Positions 1 to 12,659 of a stretch of DNA of 64,000 nt are shown in pieces. The DNA is from Eriocheir sinensis. Lineage: Eukaryota > Arthropoda > Malacostraca > Decapoda > Varunidae. Below the pieces are notes generated by a model. The model ran no database searches. It was not told the origin of the DNA and worked only from the letters and a program-made list of their open reading frames with translations. The translations under genes and the position numbers were made by a program. The stretch's first letter is position 1. Each line of letters opens with the position of its first letter. The DNA lies in contig NW_026111754.1 in the NCBI RefSeq assembly GCF_024679095.1, positions 1 to 64,000 of the forward strand, read 5' to 3'.

Positions 1-119
1 AAGCTCATCTGGGGTCACGACAACGATGATGGTGATAATGACGATAACTATGCTGGTGCTGCTGCAGATTATAATAATTATGGCAGTGCATAAAGATACT
101 CATGGGTAGAGAGAGATAA

Positions 120-1441
120 CAAGGGGCCTGTACACGATACTTCAATAACCTCTCTGTTAACTGGTCTGCACTATCTGCCGACAGGGAAGGAACTAGATTA
201 TTAAATTTTGCGCAAGATACATTTCTTTATCAAACAGTTACCGCGCCGACGCGAGGAAATAACATTCTGGATTTAGTCTTCACGACCGACAGCCACCTCA
301 TAACCGCGTGTGAGGTAGGCGAGCCATTTGCAACCAGTGACCACAACATAATCAGATGCGTTTTAAATATTGAAACAAAAGCACGAGCAAACTCGCTCTT
401 AATACCTAATTATAGTAAAGCAAATTTTATGGACCTAAAAAGAGAATTGGCTTCAGTAAATTGGAATCATTTGCTCAGCAACGTCAGCGTTCAAGAAATG
501 TATAATCGTTTTACTGCACAAATCACTGCGAGTGTAAATAAATTCATTCCACTCAAGCCACGAAGGACTGATAATCAAAAACCGTTGTGGAGGAATAATT
601 ACCTACAAAAAATCATCGTCGAAAAAAGAAAACTGAATAGGAAATATAAGTTGTCACAGAATTCACAGGATCATACTAATTACATCAATGTCAAGAGAGA
701 GTGCGAAAGGAAAATCAGAAAACAAAAACGCGAAAATAAGATAAATATATCACTCGATCCCAAGAAAAATCCAAGGTTATTTTTCAGTTACATAATAAAC
801 AAAAAAACCTAAAAATAATATCGGCCCACTACTATTAAGTGGCAATACGATTAGTGATGATAAAGGCATGGCGTCGGTCCTAAATTCAACCTTTAGTAGC
901 GTGTTTACAAAAGAGAACATGACATCGATTCCAGCCCCGAAGAAAACTTTTCAAGGCCCTGAAGAACATAAGTTTGCATTGACCGAAATTGATATAAGCG
1001 AAGTGCGTGCTTACCTGCAGAAAATAGATCCAAATAAATCTCCGGGCCCCGACAATTTATATCCTCGCGTGTTGAGAGAATGTAGTCAACAACTAGAGTT
1101 ACCCATAACATTAATATTCAACAAGTCATTAGCACAGGCCAGTGTGCCTCTCGAATGGAAAAAGGCCAATATTACCCCGATCTTTAAAAAATTAGATAAA
1201 AAACAAGCCAGTAATTATCGTCCTATCAGCCTTACGTCTGTCCTAATTAAACTCTTCGAGAAAATGATCAGGGATAAAATGATCACTTACCTGGAATCAA
1301 ATGATATGATAACTGATAGTCAGCACGGATTTCGTAGTAATCGGTCTTGCCTTACCAACCAATTAACTTTTTTCAACGATGTTTATACATGTTGGGACGC
1401 CCGAAGCCCATATGACGTAATTTACCTAGATTTTCAGAAAG
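120..1441 (+). mobile_element. Non-LTR retrotransposon fragment (endonuclease C-terminus plus 5' half of reverse transcriptase)
   Basis: An open frame from about 120 to 812 encodes the end of an apurinic-type endonuclease, with the closing motif SDHNII near residue block 330-350, then a basic linker. A one-base shift near 812 moves the frame to 868-1441, which carries reverse transcriptase landmarks: NKSPGPDNLYPRVLRE, NYRPISLTSVLIKLFEKMI, SQHGFRSNRSC and YLDFQKA. These are typical of jockey/CR1-type LINEs. Similarity stops right after DFQKA at about 1441, before the catalytic YADD block, so the element is truncated at both ends and dead. Confidence 0.9.
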
Positions 1442-1748
1442 CGTCACCTATACAGCAAGAGCAAGAGCAAGAGCGAACACACTTGCCAGCCATGGTCTTA
1501 TCCACTTTCGTTTCACTTTTCTTTTCTTCTTTAAGTCCTCACTGGCTACAAAACAAGTGGCAAGAGTAATTGTGGACAGAGCGAATCCAAGAAGTGCTTC
1601 CTCCATAGCGGCTAGTGTTGTTATGATATGATCCGCTAGCTAGCTAGCTAGCGGACTTTGCATGTGGTGTGACCAGACTGCCGCGCGTATCGCTGGCAAG
1701 CCAGCGAAAACAAAAGCCAGGCTTGCGTTAACAACAGCAAGTATGACC
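1442..1748. other. Intergenic, no gene seen
   Basis: Only a short CAAGAG run near 1455-1475 and a GCTA tandem run near 1632-1652 are visible. The open frame that continues to 1569 is read-through from the truncated LINE and has no coding character. Confidence 0.6.
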
Positions 1749-2075
1749 GTAGCTTAAGTCTCTCTCACGCCCGGACCTGTTTAGAGGAGTGTCATTTAAG
1801 GAGTAATTGTGTGAGGAGTTATTCCTACCTACACTCAAAATGCTACACTTCCCGACATTGAATTCCATCTGCCACTTCCCCGCCCAATCATATAGTCTGT
1901 CAAGCTCATCCTGGAGAACCCTAGCGGCCCTGTCTGATTGGATTACTCTACCGATCTTGGTATCATCTGCGAACTTACTGACATCACTACTAATTCCTGT
2001 GTCCAAGTCATTGATGAAAATAATATAAAGCAGAGGACCCAGCACCGACCCTTGCGGGACGCAACTCGTGACACT
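1749..2075 (-). mobile_element. Non-LTR reverse transcriptase fragment, opposite strand
   Basis: The minus-strand translation contains PQGSVLGPLLYIIFINDL followed by KFADDTKIGR, the catalytic palm block of a CR1/jockey-type reverse transcriptase, then a thumb-like region (WAGKWQMEFNVGKC). The fragment is about 109 residues long and ends sharply at 2075, where a short dispersed repeat begins. It is a different piece, on the other strand, from the LINE fragments on both sides. Confidence 0.88.
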
Positions 2076-2165
2076 GCCCCATCCAAATCCCACACGCGGC
2101 TCTGCTGTGTGATTGGCTGTCAGGCCACGAGAAGGGCGGGGCGGAGGAGAGCTGTGCAAAAATGT
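2076..2165. repeat. Short dispersed GC-rich repeat, copy 1
   Basis: About 88 bp (CCCACACGCGGCTCTGCTGT onward, with a GATTGGCTG CCAAT box and GGGCGGGGCGG) recurs almost identically at 10778-10862. Each copy is joined to unrelated sequence on both sides, so this is a dispersed host repeat. Confidence 0.8.
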
Positions 2166-2194
2166 GACACAGAACGGGAATACGCGATCACACA

Positions 2195-4457
2195 CACACG
2201 CCACCGCTGGGTTGAAGTCCTTACAGTGGATGACGTACACCAAAAATGGAGCAACTACACCAGCACAATTACCGCAGCTTACCACCACTTCTTCCCGCTA
2301 AAATCAAGACGAGTGCACCCTTCAGACACCCCGTGGATTACACCCAGAATAAAACGTCTCATTGAACAGAGAAATGACGCCTTCCACACCAACCCTACAC
2401 TCTACAAGCCCCTCCGCAACAAAGTTATCCGGGAAATCAAACGAGCCAAGGCCACATACTACCCCCAAAAGATCCACAGCCTTAAGCAAGCTAACATTGG
2501 GAAATGGTTTTCAAAAATTAAGGCCTTGTGTGGCCTCAACAACAGCGCCCCCTCCATCCCGGGCGTATCTCACCTCCCGCCACCTGAAGCAGCCGAGGCC
2601 ATCAATCTCCACTTCTCGGCCATCTGTCAGTCCCTCCCCAGCCTGGACCTGACCTCACTCCCAGCTTACCTGGTTGCCCATTTACTACTCCCCATGGTTG
2701 AGGCCTATGAGGTCGCCAAGTCACTAAGACAACTTAAAACAAAGTGGTCCACCACGCGCACTTATCTCCCATCAAACTGTACCAGGAGTTTGCCCACGAT
2801 CTGGCAACAACCCTAGACTCAATTTTTAACTCTTCATTCCGTCAAAGTCAGTGTCCTGCTGACTGGAAAACAGCATATGTCACTCAGATTCCCAAGACCA
2901 CCACCCATCAATCACTGAGTGACTTGAGGCCTATTTCTATCACCCACATTCCCAGCCTCCTGTGTGAAGCCTTCATTTTCAAGTGGACTTACACTCATCT
3001 TGCTCCCCTCATAGACCCACAACAGTACGGCAATATCAAGTCAACCTCCACCACACACTGCCTAATTAATCTCCTGGACTTTGCCTACAGAAATCTTGAA
3101 AAACGCAAAACATCAGTTTCTCTCGCTGTTATTGATTTCCGCAAGGCTTTGACCTAGTTCACCACACCACACAGTCATCAACAAAGCAATAAACCTAGGG
3201 CTTCACCCTAACCTGGTCTCCTGGCTGGCTGATTTCCTGCACCAGCGTAAACAGGTGGTGAGATTTCAGGGAGTGGCCTCCCCTCCTCTACACCTTACTT
3301 GCGGGGTACCTCAGGGGTCCAAAATGGGCCCTTTGTGCTTCCTTATCCTAATTAATGACGCCCTGACCCACACACCCCACCGCTGGAAGTACGTGGACGA
3401 CACCACAGTGGGAGTAACAGTTGACAACAGCAACCCAGATTATTCCCACCTCCAGGAAACACTACACAACCTACACACATGGACAACACAAAACATGGTC
3501 ACCATCAACGACACCAAAACTACACTCCTACACATCAACACCTCCTCTGCCCCTGTTGCCCCCTTTGTGGTGTCCATCAACGACACTCCCCTCCGGGTAG
3601 TTACATCAGCAAAACTACTTGGAGTCACCCTGGACAACAAACTCACATGGAAGGAGCACGTCTCCCAGCTCACCAGATCTGCCACCTATAAACTGTACCT
3701 GCTGAGGAGACTCAAAACGCTGGGGTCCCCTGAGTGTGCGCTGGCGAGCGTGTACTCCTCGTTCATCCTCCCCAAACTGACATACGCGTCCCCAGCGTGG
3801 TCTTCCTCCATCAACATCACGCAGCGCCGCCAACTTGAACGCGTCCAGAAGCGAGCCTGCAAAATCATCCTGGGCCCTCACTACACCAGCTACCAGGACG
3901 CCCTCGACTCCCTCCATCTCACCAGCCTACAACACCGTCACGAGACCCTACTACACCGGTTCGCAACCAAGCTTCTCAACCAGCCCAGACACAGACACAT
4001 CCTCCCACCCGCAGTGAACCGCCCTCAGCAATCAGTGCGACACCACAACATTATTGCCCCGATACGGGCACGGACTGACCGCTATAAGAACAGCGCAGTG
4101 CCCGTGATGGTCAAATATATCAACAATGCAAAATAAGAGCAGCACAATTTGTATGTTTTGTAAATATTTTTCATTAGGACTTATTGTTGTTGTTATTATG
4201 ATTATTATTATTATTATTTTGATTACTATTATTATTATCATTATTATTATCGTGATTATTATCGTGATTATTATTATTATCTTTACTATGATTATTGCTA
4301 TTATTGTTATTTCTATTTTCCTTTTTATTTTCGATCATACTACTTTGTTCATTTGTCTCATTCATTTCATTTCATCTTCCATTGATGTATATTTTCAGCT
4401 CTAGGGCTGCCTGGTACTTCATGAAATAAACCGTTTATTATTATTATTATTATTATT
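2195..4457 (+). mobile_element. Second non-LTR retrotransposon, 3' portion with RT and 3' end
   Basis: Three overlapping frames (to 2816, 2744-3157, 3255-4136) make up one decayed ORF2. Visible landmarks are DLRPISITHIPSLLCE, AVIDFRKA, CGVPQGSKMGPLCFLILIND and the catalytic KYVDDTTVG at 3390-3401, followed by a CR1-like C-terminal region rich in RRLQRVQKRA-type motifs. Frame breaks lie near 2745 and in a T run near 3150. The 3' end has an AATAAA at 4425-4430 and a TTA tandem tail at about 4436-4457, as expected for a LINE 3' terminus. Confidence 0.92.
4190..4310. repeat. ATT-rich microsatellite inside the LINE 3' region
   Basis: The run of TATTATTATT and variants is an imperfect trinucleotide microsatellite. 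The Asn-rich and Ile-rich open frames over it are artefacts of the repeat. Confidence 0.9.
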
Positions 4458-4474
4458 ACACACACACACACACT

Positions 4475-6445
4475 GGAAGAATAGTCAGTGAAACATGGTA
4501 CATCAAACCCGCAGATTCAAATTCAAAATAGGCATACCTACCAACAACATTATAACGAACACCGCCGCTACCACCACTACTAATCACCCACCACTTGGAT
4601 AACTACCATTAATACCATCATGGCAGGCACTTCAACCGCCAGAACTACCATACAGCCGCCCCCCACCCATCCATCACCACCACTACTGCAAAAGAGGAAG
4701 AGAATAGGAGGAAAATGATAAAAGGGGAACCCAAATATCGAAGGAAAGTTTTTGAGTAGAAAAAAAGAAGAGAAGGAGAAATATGGAAATAATAAGTATG
4801 AGTAAGTGAGAGTTTTGAAGGAATAAGAGGAAGAAAAGAAGGAAAAGTAGAGGAACGGAGAAGAAAAGTAAAGGAAAAAAATATTAGATGAGGTGAAAAC
4901 AAAATATGCAAACACGAAACAAGAAGATGAACAAGAAAACGGGAGAAGGAAGCGGAAGAAAAAATGTCAAGGAATTAGAACTCAAAGAACGTAGAGGATA
5001 CAAAAAGGAGAGTTAAGAGAAAGGCAATGGAAGAATTAAAGCAAGGCAGAGTAGGGAGAAGGGATAAGAGGCGAAATAAGACTTAGAATATATGAAAAAG
5101 TAAGAGGATATGAAAAGAAATAGAAAAAGTTGGAAGAAAACAATAAAAAGGAGAAACTAAACACGGATGGGAAAGAAGAGAAACAAAAGAGAGTATTTAA
5201 ATGGGTAGAAATTGGGAAGATTAATATTATGAGAATGTAAAACGCAGAAAAGCAAAACGAGGAAGTACTAGTAAAAACAAAAATAACATACAAAATTGAA
5301 ATAGGAGGAAGGAGGAAGATGAAAGGCAAGAACAATAAAATGGAAAGACAAAAAAGACAAAACAGACGATACAAACAGAAAAGAAGAAGGATAAAAATAT
5401 ATACGAATAAGGCTGAAAAAACGAAATAAAAGGAAGGATAAGTAAAAACACGGTTGGGGAGGAGGAGTAAGAGGAAGAGATGAAAGGAAAAAAAACAAAA
5501 TGGATGACAAAATTTAGATTGAGATAATGAGGAAGTAAAAGAGGGTTTGGAGAATGGCCGCGCGGGAGAAAAGATGTGAGCCAAATTAAGAATGAGAGGG
5601 TAGGCAGGAAAAAAAAAAAAGATTAGAAGCAAAATTTGGAGTAAGATAATGAGATAGCAGAAGAGCGTGACGACTGGAAGGAAGTAGAAGAGGAAGAGGA
5701 AGAGGAAGAGGAAGTGATTGAAAGAGGAGGAGAAAGAGGAGATTGAGAAGATTGACGTACGAGAAAAAAATGTGTAAAGGCAACATAAAAAAAAAATGAA
5801 AGGGATGAAAAAAAAGATTCAAAGCAAAATTTGGAGTACGATAATGAGAAGGAAGAGCGTGAGGTCTGGAAGAAAGTAGAAGAGGAAGAGGAAGTGATTG
5901 AAAGATGAGGAGAAAGAGGAGATTGAGATGGAAGAAAAAAAAGATATGATATAAAAAGCAAAGTTGGCGTAGGATAATGAGGAAGAAGAAGAGGAGAGTC
6001 AGGATTAGAAGGAAGTAGAAGAGGAAGAGGAAGTGATTGAAAGAGGAGATTGAGAAGGTTGACGTGGGAGAGAAAAAGTGTTAAAGGAAAATAAAAAAAA
6101 GAAATGAAAGGAAGAAAAAAAGAACAAGATTAAAAGGAAAATTTGGAGTAGGGTAATGAGGAAGTAGAACAGAGTGAGGACTGGAAAAAAGTAGAAGAGG
6201 AAAAGGAAGAACGAAAACGGAGACACAAAAAAGGAAAATCAATGGGAAACAGTTTAATTTGAGCAGAATGTATTGCAAAGACCGTCAGAAAAAAAATGAA
6301 AAAAACATAATAAAAAAGGAAAGAGGAAAAAATGGAAAAATTGGAGAAAAAAAAACGATGAATAAAAAGAGGAAGATGAAAATGAAAAAAAAAGATGAAA
6401 ACGTAGAATTAAAACTGGGAGAGAATGATCATAAGCAGGAGTAAA
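4475..6445. repeat. Long purine-rich host repeat, copy 1
   Basis: Nearly 2 kb of the plus strand is dominated by A and G. The first part (4475-5432) is repeated as a direct copy at 11020-11985. The second part contains three to four imperfect tandem units of about 180-190 bp, recognisable by AGCAAAATTTGGAGTA and GGAAGAGGAAGTGATTG, from about 5625 to 6180. All open frames here are low-complexity and I regard none as a gene. Confidence 0.88.
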
Positions 6446-6490
6446 TTAGAAGATGGGTGAGCGGAATAAAAGCAGACTAGACAAAAAAAA

Positions 6491-7160
<670 letters not shown>

Positions 7161-7590
7161 TTGTAGTTCAATGCTAACAAGAGACAAATCCATCACCAAG
7201 GCTCCTGGAGGGCAAGGCGGGACGATCCAGTAGTTAACAAAGCCTCACGCCGCTGAACGCGTCATCTGTGAAAATTCAGAAGAAAAAAACTACCCGAGAA
7301 ATCGTATTGTTGCAGCAGCTAAATATTTGTAACTGTAAATATTTTGTACGCCTCCCTTCATTGCCAATAATCAATATAAGGGAAATATATTTGTGTGACA
7401 TGTTATTATTCTTGTAAGATTAATAATACGAAGTTCTTGCTGGGCTTGTGGCAAGAATTTTCGGCCGAGTGGTTCGTTGGGTAAGGTGGGCACGATGCGG
7501 CCAGTCCCAGCTCACGGCGGCTTCTCGGTGTGACGAGATGTGTGTTGCGGCGCCGGCAGGTTTAGGTGAAGGTGAGGGGATGAATTATGA
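7161..7590. other. Intergenic, no gene seen
   Basis: Unique host-like sequence without a supported gene. A GGCCGAGTGGTT string at about 7463 resembles a tRNA A box, but no matching B box or cloverleaf follows. Confidence 0.5.
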
Positions 7591-7865
7591 GGGTTGGTGT
7601 GAGTAGAAGGAGCTAGGAGCATGAGGGCGTGGGTGCGGGGTTGGCATGGGCGTAATACTTGTTGCAAACATTCGGCCAGGGATGAGGGAGTGGGTTGTGT
7701 GGGTTGGTGTTGGTGGCATGAGGGCGTGGGTGCGGGGTTGGAATGGGCGTAATACTGGTAGCAATCATTCGGCCAGGGATGAGGGAGTTGTGTGGGTTAG
7801 TGTGGGTGGCAGGAGGAGCATGAGGGCGTGGGCGTGGGATGGGCGCACTACTTCCAGCAACATTT
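7590..7865. repeat. G-rich minisatellite, about 97-bp unit, ~3 copies
   Basis: Units contain ATTCGGCCAGGGATGAGGGA and GCATGAGGGCGTGGG. Three imperfect tandem copies lie directly upstream of the open reading frame at 8040. The unit could belong to the 5' region of that gene. Confidence 0.75.
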
Positions 7866-8039
7866 CGTCACCTGCATTACGTCCCATCGCCCCAGCGTTA
7901 CACTCTCAGCCTTTTCTTTGAGCGTCCCCGCCAGTGGTCGGTGTAGCCAAGGCGGAACACGACGAGGAGAAGCCATCCCAGAAGAGGACAACGTTGATGA
8001 CCTGCACGTTCCTGCTAAAGATTGTTCATTTACATTAAA

Positions 8040-9659
8040 ATGACTCAGCAAAAACAAGTGAAGAAGTCTTGGTGCTGCGGGTGCTTCGGCTGGCTCTTCG
8101 CCAGGCGGAAGCGCCGCAGCCCCTCCGAGGAACCTGACGACATCGTCGAGGAAACCGAAAACGCGGGTGCCCAGGCCGATGCAGGGCAACAGGCCCTGGT
8201 CTGCCTGAAGAAGGCTGCTCAGCCTCTCGCAGTGGTGGAGGAGGAGATCCCCTCCGACACCTTGCTGGATGCTGATGGGGTGGTGGGGAAGGGCGAAAAG
8301 GAGGCCACTGGCAGGAGGCGTCAGACTCTCATCATCACAATCCACTTGGTGAAGAGAGAGAAGGTCCAGAAGCCACTGGATGATACAACAGTCGCACAAA
8401 AAGACTGCACGCAATTGGAGAGCCATGGCAAGAGGGTTCAAACTCTCGTAATTACTCTGCACATGGTCAAGAGAGAGAAAATAAAGGAGGTATACGATGA
8501 GCTCCCCTCCGGGCACAAAGGCACGGCTGGGGACGCTCCTTCCAGCAGGAGCAAGGCCGTTACCGGCCCACCGGAAAAGATGCCCCTTATCAGCAGCTTC
8601 AAACAGCGGGACGCATCTCAAACACCGGTCAAGAAAATGATCAGGTTCAACTTCCAAAACCTGAACACTTTCGTCAAAATTCGTGAGCTGTACTGTGCCT
8701 ACGACTACTTCAAATATGGCTTCCCTCACTCCAGCATTCGTCCTGAGCTGAAAAGCCTAAAGGAGAGAGCAGTGGAGCCACAGGAAGAGCCAGCAAAGGA
8801 AGCAGTAAACAAACTGCCAGAGGCTAAGAAAACAGTAACAGAGGAAGCAACAGATTCAGACAACAAAATCAATGAGCCACAACATCTCACAGGGATCCTC
8901 AAGAAAGGAAAGACGGCCAGCACCGCTCATAAATGTGTGCGCTTTAACTTCCAGAACCTGAACACTTTCGTCAAGGATCGTGAACTGTACTGTGGCTACG
9001 ACTACTTCAGGTATGGCTTTCCTCTCTCCAGCATTCGTCCTGAGCTGGACAGGCGAAAGGAGAGAACAGTGAAGCCACAGAAAGGGTCAGCAAAGGACGC
9101 GGTAAAGAAACACAACACACGACACCAGCAAACAGTTGGAGCAGCTCGCTGTGCACAAATGAATACCACTACTGAAGGGAAGTCTCCTAAAGGTATCCTG
9201 AAGAAAGAAAAGATGCCACGGTCCACCTGTCCAGGACATGTGCGCTTCAACCTTGGTAACCTCCGCGCCCCCGTTAAGGAACGTGAGGTGTACCGTGGCC
9301 ACGACACCTTCAGATACGCCGCGCCGCTCCAAGTCACTCAGCCTCCCAACTTTACCTCGAGGCCTCACCAGCAGCCCGTTAGATCCGCCTCTAACTCGCT
9401 GCGTGGCGCACCTCGGCACCTCGCGAGGCCGGCACAGCGGAGCAACGACTCCTTCCAGCAAAACAGTGGCTGGTATGCTGCACACAACTACACCAACAGC
9501 CGCCACTCACAGCACCGCCAGCACAACGCCAGCAGCCACGTCCCGCCCAGATACGAAACAAAGCATTTCTACGAGGGACAGACACATCGGGGCACCAACT
9601 CCCGCAGCAGAAGTCGTGCCAAGAGAGGCGCAAAGCCGAGTGGTGGCGAGTTTCTGTGA
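8040..9659 (+). CDS. Intact repeat protein with three RVxF-like motifs, family unknown
   Basis: The ORF of 539 residues starts at ATG 8040 (ATTAAAATG context) and is GC-rich compared with its surroundings. The N-terminus has a cysteine cluster (SWCCGCFGWLF) followed by basic residues, which could be a lipid-modified membrane tether. Two copies of a QTLIITIHLVKREK motif follow. Three copies of a module beginning (I/V)RFN(F/L)xNL, at residues about 201, 300 and 401, continue with a REL/VYCGYDxFRY motif; the last two are preceded by GILKKxK. VRFN fits the RVxF consensus for protein phosphatase 1 docking, and GILKK resembles a SILK motif, so a phosphatase-regulator role is possible but unproven. 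The C-terminal 120 residues are basic and disordered. It lies between inverted repeat arms, outside the viral block, and could be a single-exon host gene or a retrocopy. Confidence 0.7.
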   Translation: MTQQKQVKKSWCCGCFGWLFARRKRRSPSEEPDDIVEETENAGAQADAGQQALVCLKKAAQPLAVVEEEIPSDTLLDADGVVGKGEKEATGRRRQTLIITIHLVKREKVQKPLDDTTVAQKDCTQLESHGKRVQTLVITLHMVKREKIKEVYDELPSGHKGTAGDAPSSRSKAVTGPPEKMPLISSFKQRDASQTPVKKMIRFNFQNLNTFVKIRELYCAYDYFKYGFPHSSIRPELKSLKERAVEPQEEPAKEAVNKLPEAKKTVTEEATDSDNKINEPQHLTGILKKGKTASTAHKCVRFNFQNLNTFVKDRELYCGYDYFRYGFPLSSIRPELDRRKERTVKPQKGSAKDAVKKHNTRHQQTVGAARCAQMNTTTEGKSPKGILKKEKMPRSTCPGHVRFNLGNLRAPVKEREVYRGHDTFRYAAPLQVTQPPNFTSRPHQQPVRSASNSLRGAPRHLARPAQRSNDSFQQNSGWYAAHNYTNSRHSQHRQHNASSHVPPRYETKHFYEGQTHRGTNSRSRSRAKRGAKPSGGEFL

Positions 9660-10254
9660 GCACCGGGCGAGTACACAGCGTCGTGATCAAACTCAAATGT
9701 TCAGCGACGTACAGGTGACGTACATTCCGGGTGCATTTCTCAACACCCGCTGAACAGTAACTGTCGCTGACTGGTGATAACAGAGACTGAGGAGTGCCAA
9801 GAAGCACCACAATCACACTGAGAGGAACGGCTCGCCAGCTGACTAAAATCACCATGCAGAGGAACGCATCCCATGGAACGGTGCCACTTCTACGGAACAA
9901 ATTGTTCAAGAGTGTCGCATCTGTGGGGAGTGTTTGGACGCATGTGTGCTTACATTTCTTATCTTATATTTCAAATGAAAAAATAGAAAATATTGTCTTA
10001 CAAAAAACCTTAGGCAGGGATAGTGGGGTCGTGTTGCACCTCAGAACAAGAAACGTTATGTAAGGAGTTGTCTGAACGACCAACTGTTTTAAAACTATAT
10101 TTAAATGAAAGGTATTAGAATGCTCTTGCCTGTATGCTTCAGCTCAGTGTGATGACCTGAGTTTTATTTTCTCTATCATTCTCTGCGGAATGATTATAGC
10201 TTCCAGGTCTGAGACGCGTGCCCAGAGCGTGACGGAGGTGAGATCGGGATGGAG
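9660..10254. other. Probable 3' flank of the 8040 gene, no further gene seen
   Basis: No ORF with coding character is present. The sequence is unique within the window. Confidence 0.5.
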
Positions 10255-10509
10255 CCACACATTCCGCGTTATTCATTTATCATGGCAAAACTCCCTGGTT
10301 CAGTCACGCTTGTTCGCGTGCTATCAACGATTGAGGCAGCTCACAGAAGGTGCCGGAGCCTTAGAACTTTTGCTAAAAATGGTCTTCACATTTATGCCAA
10401 GAATCGTGCCAAATCTGTTCTCCGACTTGCCAATAACTCCTTCATCAATAAATCAAAATATTGAAATTTTGCTAACAAAATTGTTTCCATTTACCTGAAA
10501 ATAGCTCCC

Positions 10510-10581
<72 letters not shown>
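10255..10581 (+). repeat. Right arm of the inverted repeat pair, with (CT)n tail
   Basis: The segment ATTCATTTATCATGGCAAAA to AAAATAGCTCCCACAAAAC is the inverse copy of 6657-6902, and is followed by a (CT)n run at about 10518-10581. The two arms flank the ORF at 8040-9659. Confidence 0.85.
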
Positions 10582-10586
<5 letters not shown>

Positions 10587-10777
10587 AGTGACGATGTCAA
10601 CACACCAGTCTGGCCGTTCTAATTCTTCACTGACTGGATTTAATCAAAGTCGAACAAAATCAAATGAAAAAAAAAAAAAAATACGTCCACATGGTACACA
10701 CTTATGTATCTTCGACCTTTTTATGCATGTAAAACACAGATAAAACTGACGAATTTTACTAGAAGTGGAACCTGGCA

Positions 10778-11019
<242 letters not shown>

Positions 11020-11985
11020 TGGAAGAATAGTAACTGAAACATGGTATAACAAACCCGTAGACCTAAACTCAAAATAAGCATTCCAACTAATAACACTATC
11101 AGGAACACTGCCGCTACCACCACTACTAATCACCCACCACTTGAATAACGACCATTAACACCATCATGGCAGGCACTTCAACCACCAGGACTACCATATC
11201 CGCCCCCCTCCCCCCTTCTTCCCGGCATCACCACTGCAGAAGAAAAGGAAGAGAATAGGAGGAAAATGATGAAAGCGGAATGCAAAATCGAAGGAAAAGT
11301 TTGTGGGCAGGAAAAAGGAGGAGAAGGAGTAATATGGAAATAATAAGTATGAGTAAGTGAGAGTTTTGAAGGAGTAACAGGAAGAAAAGAAGCAAAAGAA
11401 GAAGGACGAAGAAAAAAAAAGAAAGGAAAAAATATTAGATGAAGTAAAAACAAGACTTGCAAAAAGGAAACAAAAAGATGAACAAGAAAACGGAAGAAGG
11501 AAATGGAAAAAAAATGTCAAGGAATTATAACTCAAAGAACGTAGAGGATACAAAAAGGAAGTTACGAGGAAGGCGATGGAAGAATTAAAGCAAGGCAGAG
11601 TAGGGAGAAGGGATAAGAGGCGAAATAAGACTTAGAATATATGAAAAAGTAAGAGGATATGAAAAGAAATAGAAAAAGTTGGAAGAAAACAATAAAAAGG
11701 AGGAAAAAATAAACACGAATGGGAAAGAAGAGAAACAAAAGAGAGTATTTAAATGTCTAGAAATTGGGAAGATTAATATTATGAGAATGTAAAAACGCAG
11801 GAAAGCAAAACGAGGAAGCAGAAGTAAAAAAAATAATATACAAAAGTGAAATGACAGGAAGGAGGAAGATGAAAGGCAAGAACAATAAAATGAAAAGACA
11901 AAAAAGACAAAACAGACGATACAAACAGAAAAGAAGAAGGATAAAAAAAAAATATACGAATAAGGCTGAAAAAACGAAATAAAAG
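11020..11985. repeat. Purine-rich host repeat, copy 2, truncated
   Basis: This is a direct copy of 4475-5432, starting at TGGAAGAATAGT and following it closely to ACGAAATAAAAG. The copy ends at 11985, while the first copy continues with GAAGGATAAG. The truncation point is where virus-like DNA starts. Confidence 0.92.
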
Positions 11986-11986
11986 C
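11985..11986. other. Host/virus-like junction
   Basis: Comparison with the intact purine-rich copy places the break after AAATAAAAG at 11985. The next bases, CTAACGAGTACTCGCC, belong to the virus-like block with its dispersed repeats. I see no target duplication, because the other end is not in the window. Confidence 0.75.
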
Positions 11987-12211
11987 TAACGAGTACTCGC
12001 CTTCTAATCTCAAGAACGACAAACTAGCGGTAATTCTTATGAGAACTCCCATCACAGAACAAGCGGTTGATGGCCCTGTAGCTGTATGGTTAGCTGTGAA
12101 TGTCTCTACACTAACTTCAGAATATAAACTTTGCATGGGTATATGTACATCGATAGTACAAAGTGGGGTCCAAATCCTCATGGGGGTGCATACAGATTAT
12201 AAACTTAATTG
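11987..12211 (+). pseudogene. 3' end of a truncated viral-type ORF
   Basis: One frame is open from the junction to a TAA near 12211. It has a plausible protein-like start region (YSPSNLKNDKLAVILMRTPI) before it runs into the dispersed GTGGGGTCC segment. It has no start codon context and is cut at its 5' side by the junction. No family is recognised. Confidence 0.35.
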
Positions 12212-12463
12212 AGATGAATGTGTGTCTGTGCACTACGGAGCGTCCAATTTCTATCTTTGTCGCGACAAACTACCTAAATTCGAGAATATAACTTTACAGA
12301 TTCCTACTTTCTCCCTCTCTAATAATTTCTATACCTTCCCCTCAGAAAAACTCAATTTTTAGATTAACGCTTAGGAGACTGTTATGAAACGAAATCGTCA
12401 AATATCGGACCCCACTCTAGCTAGTGTTGATCATGAACAGATTCTGACTCTATCGGTGAATGT
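12110..12463. repeat. Dispersed viral-block segment, copy 1
   Basis: About 350 bp, from CACTAACTTCAGAATATAAA to ACTCTATCGGTGAATGTGT, is repeated with small indels at 26536-26878. It carries an AAGTGGGGTCCAAATC element near 12165 and the reverse GGACCCCACTCTAGC near 12410. Confidence 0.9.
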
Positions 12464-12659
12464 GTGTTCTTGTATATTTTATCATCCAATTATAATACAA
12501 CTGAATGTCGTCTAACTCTATCGAGGTGAATGTGTGTTCTTGTCTTTCTGAGCGTCCTATTCTGATAATATAGGTTTGTTTTAGTGCAACTAATGTTTTT
12601 TTTTATTTCAGAGTGTCCGATTCTAATAGGTGAATGTGTGTGTTCTTGTGTCAATTTAC

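Noticed and set aside
4580..6444. Phe/Leu-rich membrane-like ORFs on the minus strand
   Set aside because: Low-complexity translation of the purine-rich repeat; the frames break between copies.
7440..7530. tRNA-like A box GGCCGAGTGGTT
   Set aside because: No B box, anticodon arm or acceptor pairing can be drawn.
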